Shown piece after piece: positions 32,030 to 42,359 of a DNA stretch of 64,000 nucleotides (the first letter of the stretch is position 1; each line of letters begins with the position of its first letter). The notes under the pieces were generated by a model. It had not been told where the DNA came from, did no database searches, and saw nothing but the letters and a program-made list of their open reading frames with translations. The stretch comes from Gari tellinella (taxonomy: Eukaryota > Mollusca > Bivalvia > Cardiida > Psammobiidae), in NCBI GenBank assembly GCA_922989275.2, contig OV277870.1, positions 23,146,742 through 23,210,741 on the forward strand, given 5' to 3'. Both the position numbers and the translations under genes were made by a program.

Positions 32030-32137
32030 TTTTTGATACACCTTTGGAATTTGGCACACACTTTCTTTGAGCTATTACGCTTTATTTAAAAACGGGACCC
32101 CAGTCAGATTTGACCCATGGTGACTGTGGCCCTCTTG
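32030..32137 (+). mobile_element. 3' end of a Helentron-like element
   Basis: CCATGGTGACTGTGGCCCT followed by CTTG and T matches the 3' terminus of the hairpin class. The body upstream is not clearly assignable. Confidence 0.45.
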
Positions 32138-32496
32138 TTCACTTTGTTAATATTTCTCGTGCAAAACGTGAAAACTATGCCCACCCTGCTAGCGATCGCC
32201 ACGGTTGGGTAGTTGTTTCATCGCTATTGTACATATATTCGTAGTGTTTAACAATAGTTGAATTTTCAACTTCGTACGTGGAACCATACTCAAGAAAATT
32301 GATTTTGAAAAGTGTAGCATTAAATGTGGCCTTGAGTGTAAACTTAATATAATTTAATAACAAATGCATTTTAGACTCAATAAATACTTTGTGGGAATTT
32401 TTCGCTAACTGTGACACACTTGTTTAAAACACAATTGACGTATAATTGAAGGGTAAGAGCTGTCAAAAATGTTACTTGCTTTTGTTTCTTTTTCAG

Positions 32497-32623
32497 GCAC
32501 ACTAAACTTACCAATGTGACTATTCTGGAGCAGTACTCTCTGACAGAATATTTCCGATAAAGCATATAGCGACAAAGCGTACATCAGAACTATGAACACT
32601 TAACTACAGATGATCAACAGATG
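32497..32623 (+). other. Predicted non-coding 5' exon of zinc-finger gene 2
   Basis: It follows TTTGTTTCTTTTTCAG and precedes GTTAGTGAC. It is similar along its length to 17264-17399 and 44355-44484 (ACTTACCAATGTGACTATTC, CTACAGATGATCAACAG). A second acceptor, TTTTATATATAGCAG, ends at 32905. Confidence 0.6.
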
Positions 32624-33015
32624 GTTAGTGACAATTCTTACTGTGTTACATAACTCTTAGTGTAGAAATGTTCAGATGTGAAAAGCTGCCTAGAAACAAC
32701 CATTTATTGAGTCAAAGTCAATTTAAATGGTTTATTATGATTAACACAGGACTGCATACGGGAGAGAGATAATAAATGTCCGATGTTTTTTCGTTGAAAT
32801 AGTCAATGTTAATGGCCATTTAGCCATACTATACAAGATACAGGGACTGATGCAGGATAGAGAACTCAGAAATGAGATTCTGTTTAAGGGTTTTATATAT
32901 AGCAGACATAACAGTGAGTCACCTAGGTCCAAGTTAGACTGTATACAGCAGAAAGTACATGTGATTTGTGTCGTGAATATCTATAGTTAACAGCAACAGA
33001 TCAGTCATATTGATA

Positions 33016-34131
33016 ATGGAAGGTACAGAAGACAACCCCTTCATTTGTGGTTTGTGTGGAAAGTCATATAAGAGTTGTAGCCCTTTGGTCATGCACATGA
33101 GGATACACACCGTACCGGTGTGTGAAAAAGAAATATCATTTAATGACAAAGGCATTTTAAAAGTCGAGCATAAGACGCTTCATACAGGTTTTGGTACTTA
33201 CAAATGTAATGTGTGTTTAGAATCATTTAAAACTTCCTCTGATCTAATTGTACACAAGGTGATACATACAGGAGAGAAACCCTTCAGATGTGACATTTGC
33301 AAAAAGGCATTTAATAACCAAAGCGCTTTGATAACCCATACGTTTTTACATACAAGAGAGAACCCTCATAGGTGTGATATTTGTGAAAAATCATTTAAAA
33401 ATCCATCTAATTTAAACAGACACACGTGGATACATACAGGAGAGAAACCCTTCACATGTGACATTTGTGAAAAATCATTTATTGACAAAAGCCGTTTGAG
33501 AATACATGAGCGGCTACATACAGAAGTGACACCTTACAAATGTGATGTGTGTGGAAAAGAACTAAAAAGCCCATATAGTTTAGGCATACACAAACAGATA
33601 CATAAAGGAGAGAAACCCTTCTCCTGTGACAAATGTAAACACACATTTAAGGACAAAAGCAGTTTAGTCAAGCATAAGATAGTTCATACAGGAGTTAAAC
33701 CTTACAAATGTGATGTGTGTTCAAAAGATCTAAGAAGAGCATATGAATTAATCAGACACATGCGGATACATACAGGAGAGAAACCCTTCTCATGTGACAT
33801 TTGTGAAAAAACATCTATTGAAAAGAACATTTTAGTCCAGCATAAGAAGATTCATACACGAGTTAGACCTTACAAATGTGATGCGTGTGGAAAATCATTT
33901 AACAGTTCATCAGCATTAATCAGACACAAATGCATACATACAGGAGAGATACCCTTCTCATGTGACATTTGTAAAAAGGCATTTAAGGCCCAAGGTACAT
34001 TGAAAACCCATAAGTTGGTACATACAGGAGAAAAACCTCACATGTGTGATGTGTGTGGGAAATCATTTAAAATTTCATCCCGATTAATTAGACATAAATG
34101 GATACATACAGGAGAGAAACCTTACATCTGA
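33016..34131 (+). CDS. C2H2 zinc-finger protein, 12 fingers (gene 2), truncated
   Basis: A frame of 371 residues starts at ATG 33016 (MEGTEDNPFICGLCG), the same position as in gene 1; the upstream TTG is not used. Finger 1 is CGLCGKSYKSCSPLVMH. A degenerate finger follows (VCEKEISFNDKGILKVEH), with only one cysteine left. Then 11 good fingers run to residue 365 with TGEKP-type linkers. Fingers 8 and 9 have lost the usual core phenylalanine (SKDLRRAY and EKTSIEKN). The protein stops in the linker after KPYI, where the first cysteine codon of finger 13 (TGT) has become TGA at 34129-34131. The next bases, GATGTTTGTGGAAAATCATT, are still finger sequence. It is probably a nuclear DNA-binding protein if expressed; it may be a recent pseudogene. 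No other domain is visible. Confidence 0.85.
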   Translation: MEGTEDNPFICGLCGKSYKSCSPLVMHMRIHTVPVCEKEISFNDKGILKVEHKTLHTGFGTYKCNVCLESFKTSSDLIVHKVIHTGEKPFRCDICKKAFNNQSALITHTFLHTRENPHRCDICEKSFKNPSNLNRHTWIHTGEKPFTCDICEKSFIDKSRLRIHERLHTEVTPYKCDVCGKELKSPYSLGIHKQIHKGEKPFSCDKCKHTFKDKSSLVKHKIVHTGVKPYKCDVCSKDLRRAYELIRHMRIHTGEKPFSCDICEKTSIEKNILVQHKKIHTRVRPYKCDACGKSFNSSSALIRHKCIHTGEIPFSCDICKKAFKAQGTLKTHKLVHTGEKPHMCDVCGKSFKISSRLIRHKWIHTGEKPYI

Positions 34132-34649
34132 GATGTTTGTGGAAAATCATTTAGAAATCCATCTAATTTAAACAGATGCAAACGGAAACATAAATGAGGC
34201 AAAACTTTAACATGTGACATATATGCAAAAACATTTTAATGACAACGCCACTTCAGCGGAGCATCAGACGGTGCATACAGAGTTGGACCTGACGAGTGTG
34301 ATGTTTGTAGACAATCATTTAACTGTTCATATCGTTTAATCCGACACAAGTGGAAACATACACGAGAGAAACCCTTAACATGTGATATATATACAAAAAC
34401 ATTTAATGACAATACCATTTTAGTGGAGCATAAGGCGGTGCATACACAGTTGGACCTGGCGAGTGTGATGTTTGTAGACAATCATTTAACTGTTCTTATC
34501 GTTTAATCCACTAGCGGAAACATACACGAAAGAAACCCTTAACAGGTGATATATATGCAAAAACATTTAATGACAATACCATTTTAGTGGAGCATAAGGC
34601 GTGCATACACAGTTGGACCTGACAAATGTGATGTTTGTTAAACAATCAT

Positions 34650-36280
34650 TTAACCTTTTCAACCCTAAATATCTCTTGTGCATGGGTATTTATATTCTAG
34701 TACAGGTAGATTTTTAGCTCACCTTAGCACAAAGTGCTCAAGGTGAGCTTTTGTGGTCAGTCAATGTCCGTCGTCGTGCGTTGTGCGTCGTGCGTCAACA
34801 ATTTCTTCAAACATCTTCTTCTCCAAAACCACTTGCCTGATTGCAACCAAACTTCACAGGAATGTTCCTTGGGTTAAGCTCTTTCAAAGTTGTTCAAAGA
34901 ATTTGAAACCATGCAGAACTCTGGTTGCTATGGCAACCAAAGTGAAAAAATAAGGAAATCTTAAAAAATCTTCTTGTCACAAACCACAAGAGCCAGAGCT
35001 TAGATATTTGGCACATGTAATTACCTATAGGTCCTCTATCAAGGTTGTTCAAATTTTGCACCTGGGGTCAAAATTGGCCCCGCCCCTGGGGTCAACGTTT
35101 TACATAGAGTTATATAGTGAAATGTTCAAACATCTTTTTCTCTGAAACCAATATGTCCAGAGCTTTGATATTTAGCATGGTTTTACTTCTAGAGGTATTT
35201 GACTTATATTGTTGAATTGGTTCCGGTCCGTTGCATATCTGGGTCACCGGAGCTAAAAATAGATTTTTTTCCATGAGAACTTAAAAAAATCTTCTCGTCT
35301 GAAACCATAGTACACTGAGCTTAGATATTTTGCACATAGTATCGTCTACAGATCCTCTATCAAAGTTGTTCAAATTTTGTCCCTGGGGTCAAAATTGGCC
35401 CCGCCCCGGGGATCACAGTTTTACATAGAGTTATATAGTGAAATGTTCAAACATCTTTTTCTCTGGAACCAATATGACCAGAGCTTTGATATTTGGCATG
35501 GTATAACTTCTAGAAGTCCTTCACACATATTGTTGAATTGGTTATGGTCTGTTGCATATCTGGGTCACCGGAGCTAAAAATAGATTTTTTCCATGAAAAC
35601 TTCAAAAATCTTCTTTTCTGAAACCATAGTACACTGAGTTTAGATATTTTGTACATAGCATCGTCTACAGGCCCTCTATCAAAGTTGTTAAAATTTTGTC
35701 CCTGGGGCCAAAATTGACCCCGCCCCGGAGGTCACCGTTTTACGTAGAGTTACATAGGAAAATGTTCAAACATCTTTTACTCAGAAACCAATATGGCCAG
35801 AGCTTTGATATTTGGCATGATGTAAATTCTAGAGGTCCTTCACATATATAGATGAATTGGTTCTGGTCTGTTGCATATCTGGGTCACCGGAGCTAAAAAT
35901 AGATTTTTTCAATGAAAACTTCAAAAATTATCTTGTCTGAAACCATAGTACACTGAGTTTAGAAATTTTGCACATATCATCGTTTACAGGTCCTCTATCT
36001 TAGTTGTTCAAATTTTGCCCCTGGGGTCAAAATTGGCCCCGCCCTGGGGGTCACCTTTTACAAATCTTCTTTTCTGAAATCACGTGACCCATCCTAGTGT
36101 TACCATGGTCAGGTGAGCGATCAAGGGCCATTCTGGCCCTCTTGTTTTGGTATGACAACAAAAAACAATGAAAATATCAAACAGTGCAGACCCTGATCAG
36201 AGGGCTCCTGATCAGGGTCTACACTGTTTGCATATGTAATCAGTAATCTCTACAGAGGGTTGTATGGTTGAAAGGGTTAA
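34650..36280 (+). mobile_element. M3 TTAA element interrupted by a B element
   Basis: TTAACCTTTTCAACCC begins at 34650 and GGTTGAAAGGGTTAA ends at 36280. The M3 palindrome CAGTGCAGACCCTGATCAGA..CTGATCAGGGTCTACACTG is at about 36184-36230. Both TTAA copies fit the intact finger sequence of sister units (CAATCATTTAACTGTTC), so TTAA is the target duplication. Confidence 0.9.
34716..36144 (+). mobile_element. B element, complete
   Basis: It starts AGCTCACCTTAGCACAAAGT, which folds with GCTCAAGGTGAGCT. About three units of about 290 bp contain GGTCTGTTGCATATCTGGGT, CACCGGAGCTAAAAATAGAT and TTTTACATAGAGTTATATAG. It ends CAGGTGAGCGATCAAGGGCC then ATTCTGGCCCT and CTTG. The long open frames inside are repeat translations. 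Confidence 0.85.
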
Positions 36281-36708
36281 GTGTTCGTATCGTTTAATCC
36301 GACAAAAGCGAATACATACAGGAAAGAAACCCTTTCATGTGATAGTTTTGGAAAGGCATTTAATGCCGAAAGCAATTTAAACAAGCATTAGTTACTACGT
36401 ACATGATAAAAACCTTACACACGCTATGCTTGTGTAAAAGCTTTTAATTAGTTGTATGTCTTAGTTATACATAAACGGACTCATCTAGGAGGCACATAAT
36501 AAATACATCCCTTCATGTGACTTTTTAACCAGACAATTAATCACAGAGGCACTTTAAGGGAGCATAAGACTATTCTTACAGGAATGAGACTACGTATGTG
36601 TTGGTTGTAGAAAGCCATTTACAAGATCATCTTTTTTAATCAGGCTCAAAAAAATACATGCAGGAGAGAAAACCATTATCTGTCTCTTTCTCCTGACCTC
36701 AAACACCT

Positions 36709-36961
36709 TTAACCCTTTACCCCATAGAAGCGACTTTTAGTGTATTTAATTTATTCCTCAGCGGAAGAAAATAGTTCCAGTTTATACCCTCATGAACATT
36801 TACCATAACAAATATTTTTATATAGCCTAGCAGATGATATTTTAAATCAGGCTGAAAGTAAAGCAGAATGTGCCTTAAGGCACATTCTGCTTTACTTTCA
36901 ACCTGATTTAAGTAATCACCTGTCTTTAATGTTATAAACAGGTTATTGGGTAAAGGCTTAA
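36709..36961 (+). mobile_element. M1 TTAA element, complete
   Basis: It runs from TTAACCCTTTACCCC to GGGTAAAGGCTTAA. The palindrome GCAGAATGTGCCTTAAGGCA then CATTCTGC has TTAA at its apex. It lies at the end of the finger tail of gene 2. Confidence 0.9.
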
Positions 36962-37027
36962 CTTCCATTCTCATTCGTGTTATTTTACACCCAAAACAAT
37001 TCTGCTAATGCAGTATGATAATACAAC

Positions 37028-37153
37028 ACTTGAGTCTAGTTGAGTCTAAAGTCGTTCTCAAACATTTGATTGGTCAGATTGGCCTAGGCTCAAATCTGAC
37101 CAATCAAATGCTTGAGAACACGCTCAGACTCAGCTCAAACGCTTTATAATCTT
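37028..37153. mobile_element. M5 fold-back
   Basis: The left arm TCGTTCTCAAACATTTGATT then GGTCAGATT pairs with AATCTGACCAATCAAATGCT then TGAGAACACG. The outer GAGTCTAGTTGAGTC and GACTCAGCTCAAACGCTTTA complete the element. Confidence 0.8.
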
Positions 37154-37908
37154 GGACCCTGTATTTCGTTGCCTACAGAGGCACATGTCCTCTATGTAAT
37201 CTGACGATAAAGTTTACTACGGCAGATTGAGAAGTTCTAGTGAACTACGATTTGATTAAACGTTAACACATTTAGTGTTGGTACCGACTTCGTGTACAAT
37301 TTACTTAATTCTCTGAATGTAATCCCCTAATCAGGGTTCACACTCAACAGCATAAAAAACTAGTAGAGTCCATTTGAATTTGTTTTGAAAGTGTATATTG
37401 AATATTTTTTGTTTTAAAATAGATTTGTGTAGGTGGTCTGACTCAAAGATAGTCAGACCTAAGGCTAATTGGAAATGCCCACTTGCAGTTACATGGGTGA
37501 ATGAGTTAAAGGTGGAAGTAATCAGAATGTGCATTACGCTAACCAACCTTTGTAATTATTCTATTTGCAATTGTTTGTAATAACTTGTTTGCTTAACTTA
37601 TAATCAAGAAAATGTAGAAAAGAAAGTGTTTTCTCTAAAGAGCGTTGTGAATGATTTCACTAAATATACTCACTTGTGTCCTAAAGTATGTTAAATTATG
37701 TATTTAATATCTGTTTAATGCAACTCTAAGGCTTAGTTGCACCCTATGTTTCGTTTCGATAGTGTGCAACATAAAGAAGTATAGATCTATTAAGTATTAC
37801 CTTGGCATAGACTTCGTTTGTTCGCTAATTTAGACAGCAAAGTTTTAATAAGTGAGAATATTTTAAACGTCTTTCGACATTATTTTCTATACGTTAGCTT
37901 ATAAGCCT
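37154..37908. other. Unassigned stretch
   Basis: No gene or recognisable repeat. Confidence 0.4.
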
Positions 37909-38200
37909 TTAACTCATTGAGCCCTAGTGACGAGTATACTCGACCTTTACAATCAGTGAACCTGTGAATAGAACAGTTGCACTATAATGGCAGTGTAAAC
38001 CAATGTCAGATCGATCCTAAATAAGCCCTCTGACCAGGGTCTGCACTGTAAACCTTTGTGCCATACATTGTAAGAAACAAACCCTTGATAATCCAAGATA
38101 GTACTGTCTGAACTCTTTGAACCATTGGCAAGCATATATGCGTCATTTGCAAACAGCGTACATGTGAGGAGTATACTTGTTCTATGCAAACAGTATAGAA
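37909..38200 (+). mobile_element. M3-type element, diverged
   Basis: It starts TTAACTCATTGAGCCC and contains AAGCCCTCTGACCAGGGTCT then GCACTG (right half of the M3 palindrome), and GTACATGTGAGGAGTATACT as in 47182. The right end is unclear. Confidence 0.6.
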
Positions 38201-38579
38201 TTTATATATCTGTTCTAGATTATACATGTTTGTACAGTATTTTTGCGGGTTCATGTATGTGTATGATTATAGAATATGTGTTATACATATGGGTATATAA
38301 GTGTATCTAAAATTGTATATAGATGTCTCTGATTGATTGTGTATGTATGGCGAGTAGTAGACTTTAATTCTTTACAAACATGTTATTAAGAGAACTTTGT
38401 ATCAAAGTTAAATGAATGTCTAAATACATATTTTTTAGTAGTAAACTCTCTGAAAAACTTTATCTGAAAAGGCATTATTAATTAATTACCTCTTGTGGTT
38501 TATATTGAAAAATATTTTCCCCAACCTTTTTTTTCCCGTCTAGCAAACATTATTACTATTTCTGTGTTTTAGATCATTT

Positions 38580-38910
38580 CAAACTTCATCTTATACAACC
38601 TAGCCTGTTAAAGACTTTTCCTCAGTCCTATAATGGACTATCCCCCCCCCCCCCCATTGTCTGGATAGGTGTGAATTTTAACTGTCAACGCATGCATCAC
38701 ATGCTAATTTACCTGGTGAGGCCCAGATTAGACTCATGCTCTAGTGATTTTCAATGGTACCAAACTATCAAATATAAAGGTAGAGTCTCGCACGAGAAGC
38801 TTGAATGGTTATTTACTACCCTGAGTACCCAGATGTCCATACGATCCATGCTTTTTGCAAGGAAATTGTCCGGCAAGGCGTTATGACCTTTCTATGGAGA
38901 TGTCTTTAAC
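38580..38910 (+). repeat. Unclassified repeat G, copy 1
   Basis: AAAGACTTTTCCTCAGTCC, a C run at 38642-38655, ATTGTCTGGATAGGTGTGAA and AACTGTCAACGCATGCATCA match the copy at 50930-51300 in order but with many differences. Function unknown. Confidence 0.6.
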
Positions 38911-39148
38911 CATGTTGTTCACTGGTATTATGTATGTGTCAATTGCATCAACCTCTTGTTTCGTACTTTGTATCACAGAGTGAGTAAAGTTCTGTTCTGT
39001 TCTGCAACAAATTACGTTTACTGTACGTTAATTTTAAAAACAACATTCCAAACAGTGACAATATCATATGTAGATTTGCAAAATTGAGGACATTTTCACA
39101 CAATTAAAATCACGAATTACTTGCAATGAAATAGTATTAATATAACAC

Positions 39149-39256
39149 AGGGCTCCAGATAAGAGGGAGGAAACTGAACAAATCTAGCATTGTCTCACTC
39201 ATTTTAGCACCAAATCCTATGGTGTTACTACTCATTAGAATCGTCTCTTAGAGAAG
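39149..39256 (+). mobile_element. M4 left half
   Basis: CAGGGCTCCAGATAAGAGGG through TACTCATTAGAATCGTCTCT. It ends at the apex of the palindrome, where AAGCCCTCTGATCTGGGTCT (right arm of M3) follows directly, so two different palindromic elements are joined at their centres. Confidence 0.7.
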
Positions 39257-39288
39257 CCCTCTGATCTGGGTCTACAATATTTACATAG

Positions 39289-39342
39289 CCTTACAAAGAG
39301 TGCTATTGTCCCAATAGGACAATAGCACTCTTTGTAAATAAA
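39289..39342. repeat. Near-perfect hairpin
   Basis: TTACAAAGAGTGCTATTGTC and GACAATAGCACTCTTTGTAA are exact inverse copies separated by CCAATAG-type sequence. Confidence 0.8.
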
Positions 39343-39449
39343 CTAAATATGTATGTATATGTTTTCTACCTAGCGCAGGGCAAGTGTAGATCTACTTAGT
39401 ACTATTCACAAATAAACTGTTTATATATATTTAAGAAATAATCTTCGCT

Positions 39450-39600
39450 CCATGGTTTGCTATCACCCCTCATATATCACGATTTGGAGTTCTGATGCGT
39501 AGCAAATTAACCACGAGGGCCGAAGGCCAAAGTGGTTAATTTGCAGCGCGTCAGAACGACAAATCGTGGTATATGAGGCCATAGCAACCATGGAAGTAGA
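39450..39600. repeat. Fold-back repeat
   Basis: GGTTTGCTATCACCCCTCAT then ATATCACGATTTG at the left pairs with CAAATCGTGGTATATGAGGC then CATAGCAACC at the right. A GGCCGAAGGCC stem is in the middle. Same design as 3085-3186. Confidence 0.75.
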
Positions 39601-40860
39601 TTATTTCGATTCTAACATTACAAATAAGGATTTAACCGGGTATACACTATTAGGTTTTCAGTATTAAAGGGGAACAATCTCCTCGGACTATTTGTATTAG
39701 GACTCCCCTTCTATGGCTGTTCCATTCTACCCATTCAAAAAGCATCATATCTTAAAACGTTTTGAAGTTTTAAACAAGGCCAATGCTTACATCTAAATAC
39801 ATTAAATAAACTACCTTACAAACTATTAGCATAACATTTTAAAATTTGCATATCTACTGACACGAAAAAGAAACTGTGCACTTTTATATTGCGTGTAACT
39901 TTTTCGTTACTAAGTTTAGAATGATAAATTTTAGCATAATGAGTGATAAAATAATTCTACACACATTGCACTAATTTAATAAATATTAAAGCGCTTGGAT
40001 GTCATGCAAACGTACCAACGGCTATTATGCAATATTATGCACGTGCTACATGTACAACATGTTTACAAGTACAGATTTTCACTGACTGATATCTTTACTG
40101 ATTATGCAATAATAAAATCACAGTGCAGTTGAATTTAACTTGTTAATAAGCTGACAGGGCTTCAAGAAAACAAACGAGTTCAGACACTTTAACACATTAA
40201 GTCCGACGTCAGCGTCTCTGACGTCACTGGGTAGTTTGATTGCCACCGAAATATCATCATGACTCTTCGACATCCTAACGGTCAAAATGGAAGCGTAAGA
40301 GATCAGTCAGGATCCAGCAAGCCATCACGCGAGGGTAGATACGTGACGTTGACGAATTCACGTCACAAGACGTTACGTCAGGTCAATTCGTTCGAGATTT
40401 ATTGCATTGGTCAGTATAAAATGAGGACATTACACATACCAATTTAAATCAATTTACTTTTTTCAAAACTTTAGGAAACAATACCGATTTGCAACTTTTA
40501 CTTTTAATCTATACTTCATTCAAGCGTTAAAAGTGCATTTATAATGTCACGAATTTGGTTAAAAAATAAAGCATCGTGTACAAGAAATATTTACGAACAT
40601 TTTGATACCACACTTGCCTATATTTCTTTTAAAAAAGATGGAAATTTTAATTCCTAAACAAGTGCACAGTTTCTTTTTCGTGTCAGTATATTTATTTCAA
40701 GACAATCGAGCGTTCTAAAATAGGATTTATCTCAGGGTGAACACAGGAACAGCCATCCCGATCTTGTTTATCGTACTGATATATCACGATAAGTTTGTTC
40801 TTTGTTTATAGAGACGAATTCACGTGTCATGTTAGAATAAATGATAAATTGCAGCAGATG
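39601..40860. mobile_element. Long inverted-repeat element
   Basis: A 28-bp arm at 39855-39882 (TACTGACACGAAAAAGAAAC then TGTGCACT) is exactly inverted at 40661-40688. Outside it, ATGGCTGTTCC near 39711 and GGAACAGCCAT near 40748 are also inverted, as are TTCTAACAT near 39610 and ATGTTAGAA near 40827. The interior has TGACGTCA near 40216 and several ACGTCA-like sites; no clear coding region. Confidence 0.65.
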
Positions 40861-41043
40861 ACTTCTTTGTAACATTTCCTTATCCTACTCGATATTTCCT
40901 AGTGTAATACTGAGCAAACACCCAATCAGTAAACCATTCACTTTCGTTTTGAGAAGTGTAAATAAAAAATCTCTTTTATGGAGATTCAATTGGTTTTGAA
41001 CCAGATAAAAAAATATAAATATATTATGTGGACGCGTGTTATT

Positions 41044-41673
41044 CGCTCACCTGAGCCAAAGGTTCAAGATTAGCTATTGTAATGGCCCTGAGTCCGTTGT
41101 TGAGCGTTGTCCTTCCGATAACATCTCCTCCCATACCGGGCGGCAGATTTCAACGTGGGTCAAACCCTTGAAGATTTGTTCAAAGAACTAAAATCAATGC
41201 AGAACTCTTGTTGCCATGGCAATCGAAGTAAAAATAATCACGAAATCTTAAAAAGTATTCTTGTCAAAAAAACAACAACTTTAAGGACAATAATTTAGAT
41301 ATTTGGCATGCAGGTATTCTATCAAGTTTAATCAGAACTTTGATATTTGGCATGATGTACTTTCTAGAAGTCCTTTACCAATGGTACTTCCTTTGTTCCG
41401 GTCTGTTGCATATCAAGGTCATCAGAGCTAGAGAATTATTTTTTTAATGAAAACTCAATAATTTTCTTGTCTAAAATCATTTTCCACAGTTGAAAACTTA
41501 TATTGTACTAATAACTCGCAGGTGACACTCTACCAGATTTCTCGAAAATTAACTTTATGCAGTCAGTGGATGAGGCTAATTTTCCTTATATAATTTTAAT
41601 GAAAATTACAAATCTTCTTTTCTGAAATCACTTTTGATCAGGTGAGCAATTATGTGCCATTCTGGCCCTCTTG
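41044..41673 (+). mobile_element. B element, shortened copy
   Basis: It starts CGCTCACCTGAGCCAAAGGT and has the B units (GGTCTGTTGCATATCAAGGT, TTTCTAGAAGTCCTTTACCA). It ends CAGGTGAGCAATTATGTGCC..CTGGCCCT then CTTG. Confidence 0.75.
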
Positions 41674-42359
41674 TTTTAGCCGAAGGCTCTGTATGAACTA
41701 TTTGAGTTTGCTCTGGGGCGTCAATCGTCCGTTCACATTTTAGCTCACCTGAGCAGCAAAGTGCTTCATATGAGCTATTGTTATTGGTCGGTGTCGTATG
41801 TTGACAATTTGTTTCAGTTAACTTCTCTGAAACTAATGGCCAAGTTGTAACCAAACGTGGTCAGATACATACTGAGAGCTTTGAAAGTTGTTCAAAGAAA
41901 GTGGATGTTTAAACTAAAAAAAATGGGAAGAACCAACTATTAATTATTGTCTTCAGGTTTGGTCAGTGTGGTGTCCTTGACGAAATTTAGATCATACTTT
42001 TAGCCCAATCTTCTTGAAACTTGCATAGAATTATCGTCTTGGCAAAAGCTATGAAATTTATGAATATATTATCATATATAAGGTCAAACAATAGGCAGTA
42101 GGTCAAAACATAAGAAAAACTTCATAAACACTAAAGGAGCCGTAGCGTTTAATTCTTAAAACTTGCTCCGAATAATTTCCTTGACAAAATCTAGACAACA
42201 TAGTAGATTACAAAAGTGGGTATGTATGTAAAATCATAGAAAAGATTCAGATTACTTTTAGGCTCACATTTTCCCTAATATCATGAAACTAGCTCAGAAT
42301 TATCATCTTGACAAATGTAGGTAAATTAATTGGACAATTTAGGGGCCATAGTTTTAGTT

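Larger units (their letters stand above)
34132..36660 (+). pseudogene. Decayed 3' finger tail of gene 2, split by an M3/B nest
   Basis: Finger 13 continues as DVCGKSFRNPSNLNRC, then three tandem two-finger units begin near 34210, 34378 and 34542. All share CDIYAKTF-type motifs in which the second cysteine codon is TAT. Stops and frameshifts are frequent. The array is cut at 34650 and resumes at 36281 with GTGTTCGTATCGTTTAATCC. Further degenerate fingers follow to about 36660 (for example KHLQ-like, RLKKIHAGEK). Confidence 0.75.

Noticed and set aside
40259..40447. Small protein of 62 residues near CRE-like sites
   Set aside because: No recognisable domain or supporting evidence. It sits inside an inverted-repeat element.
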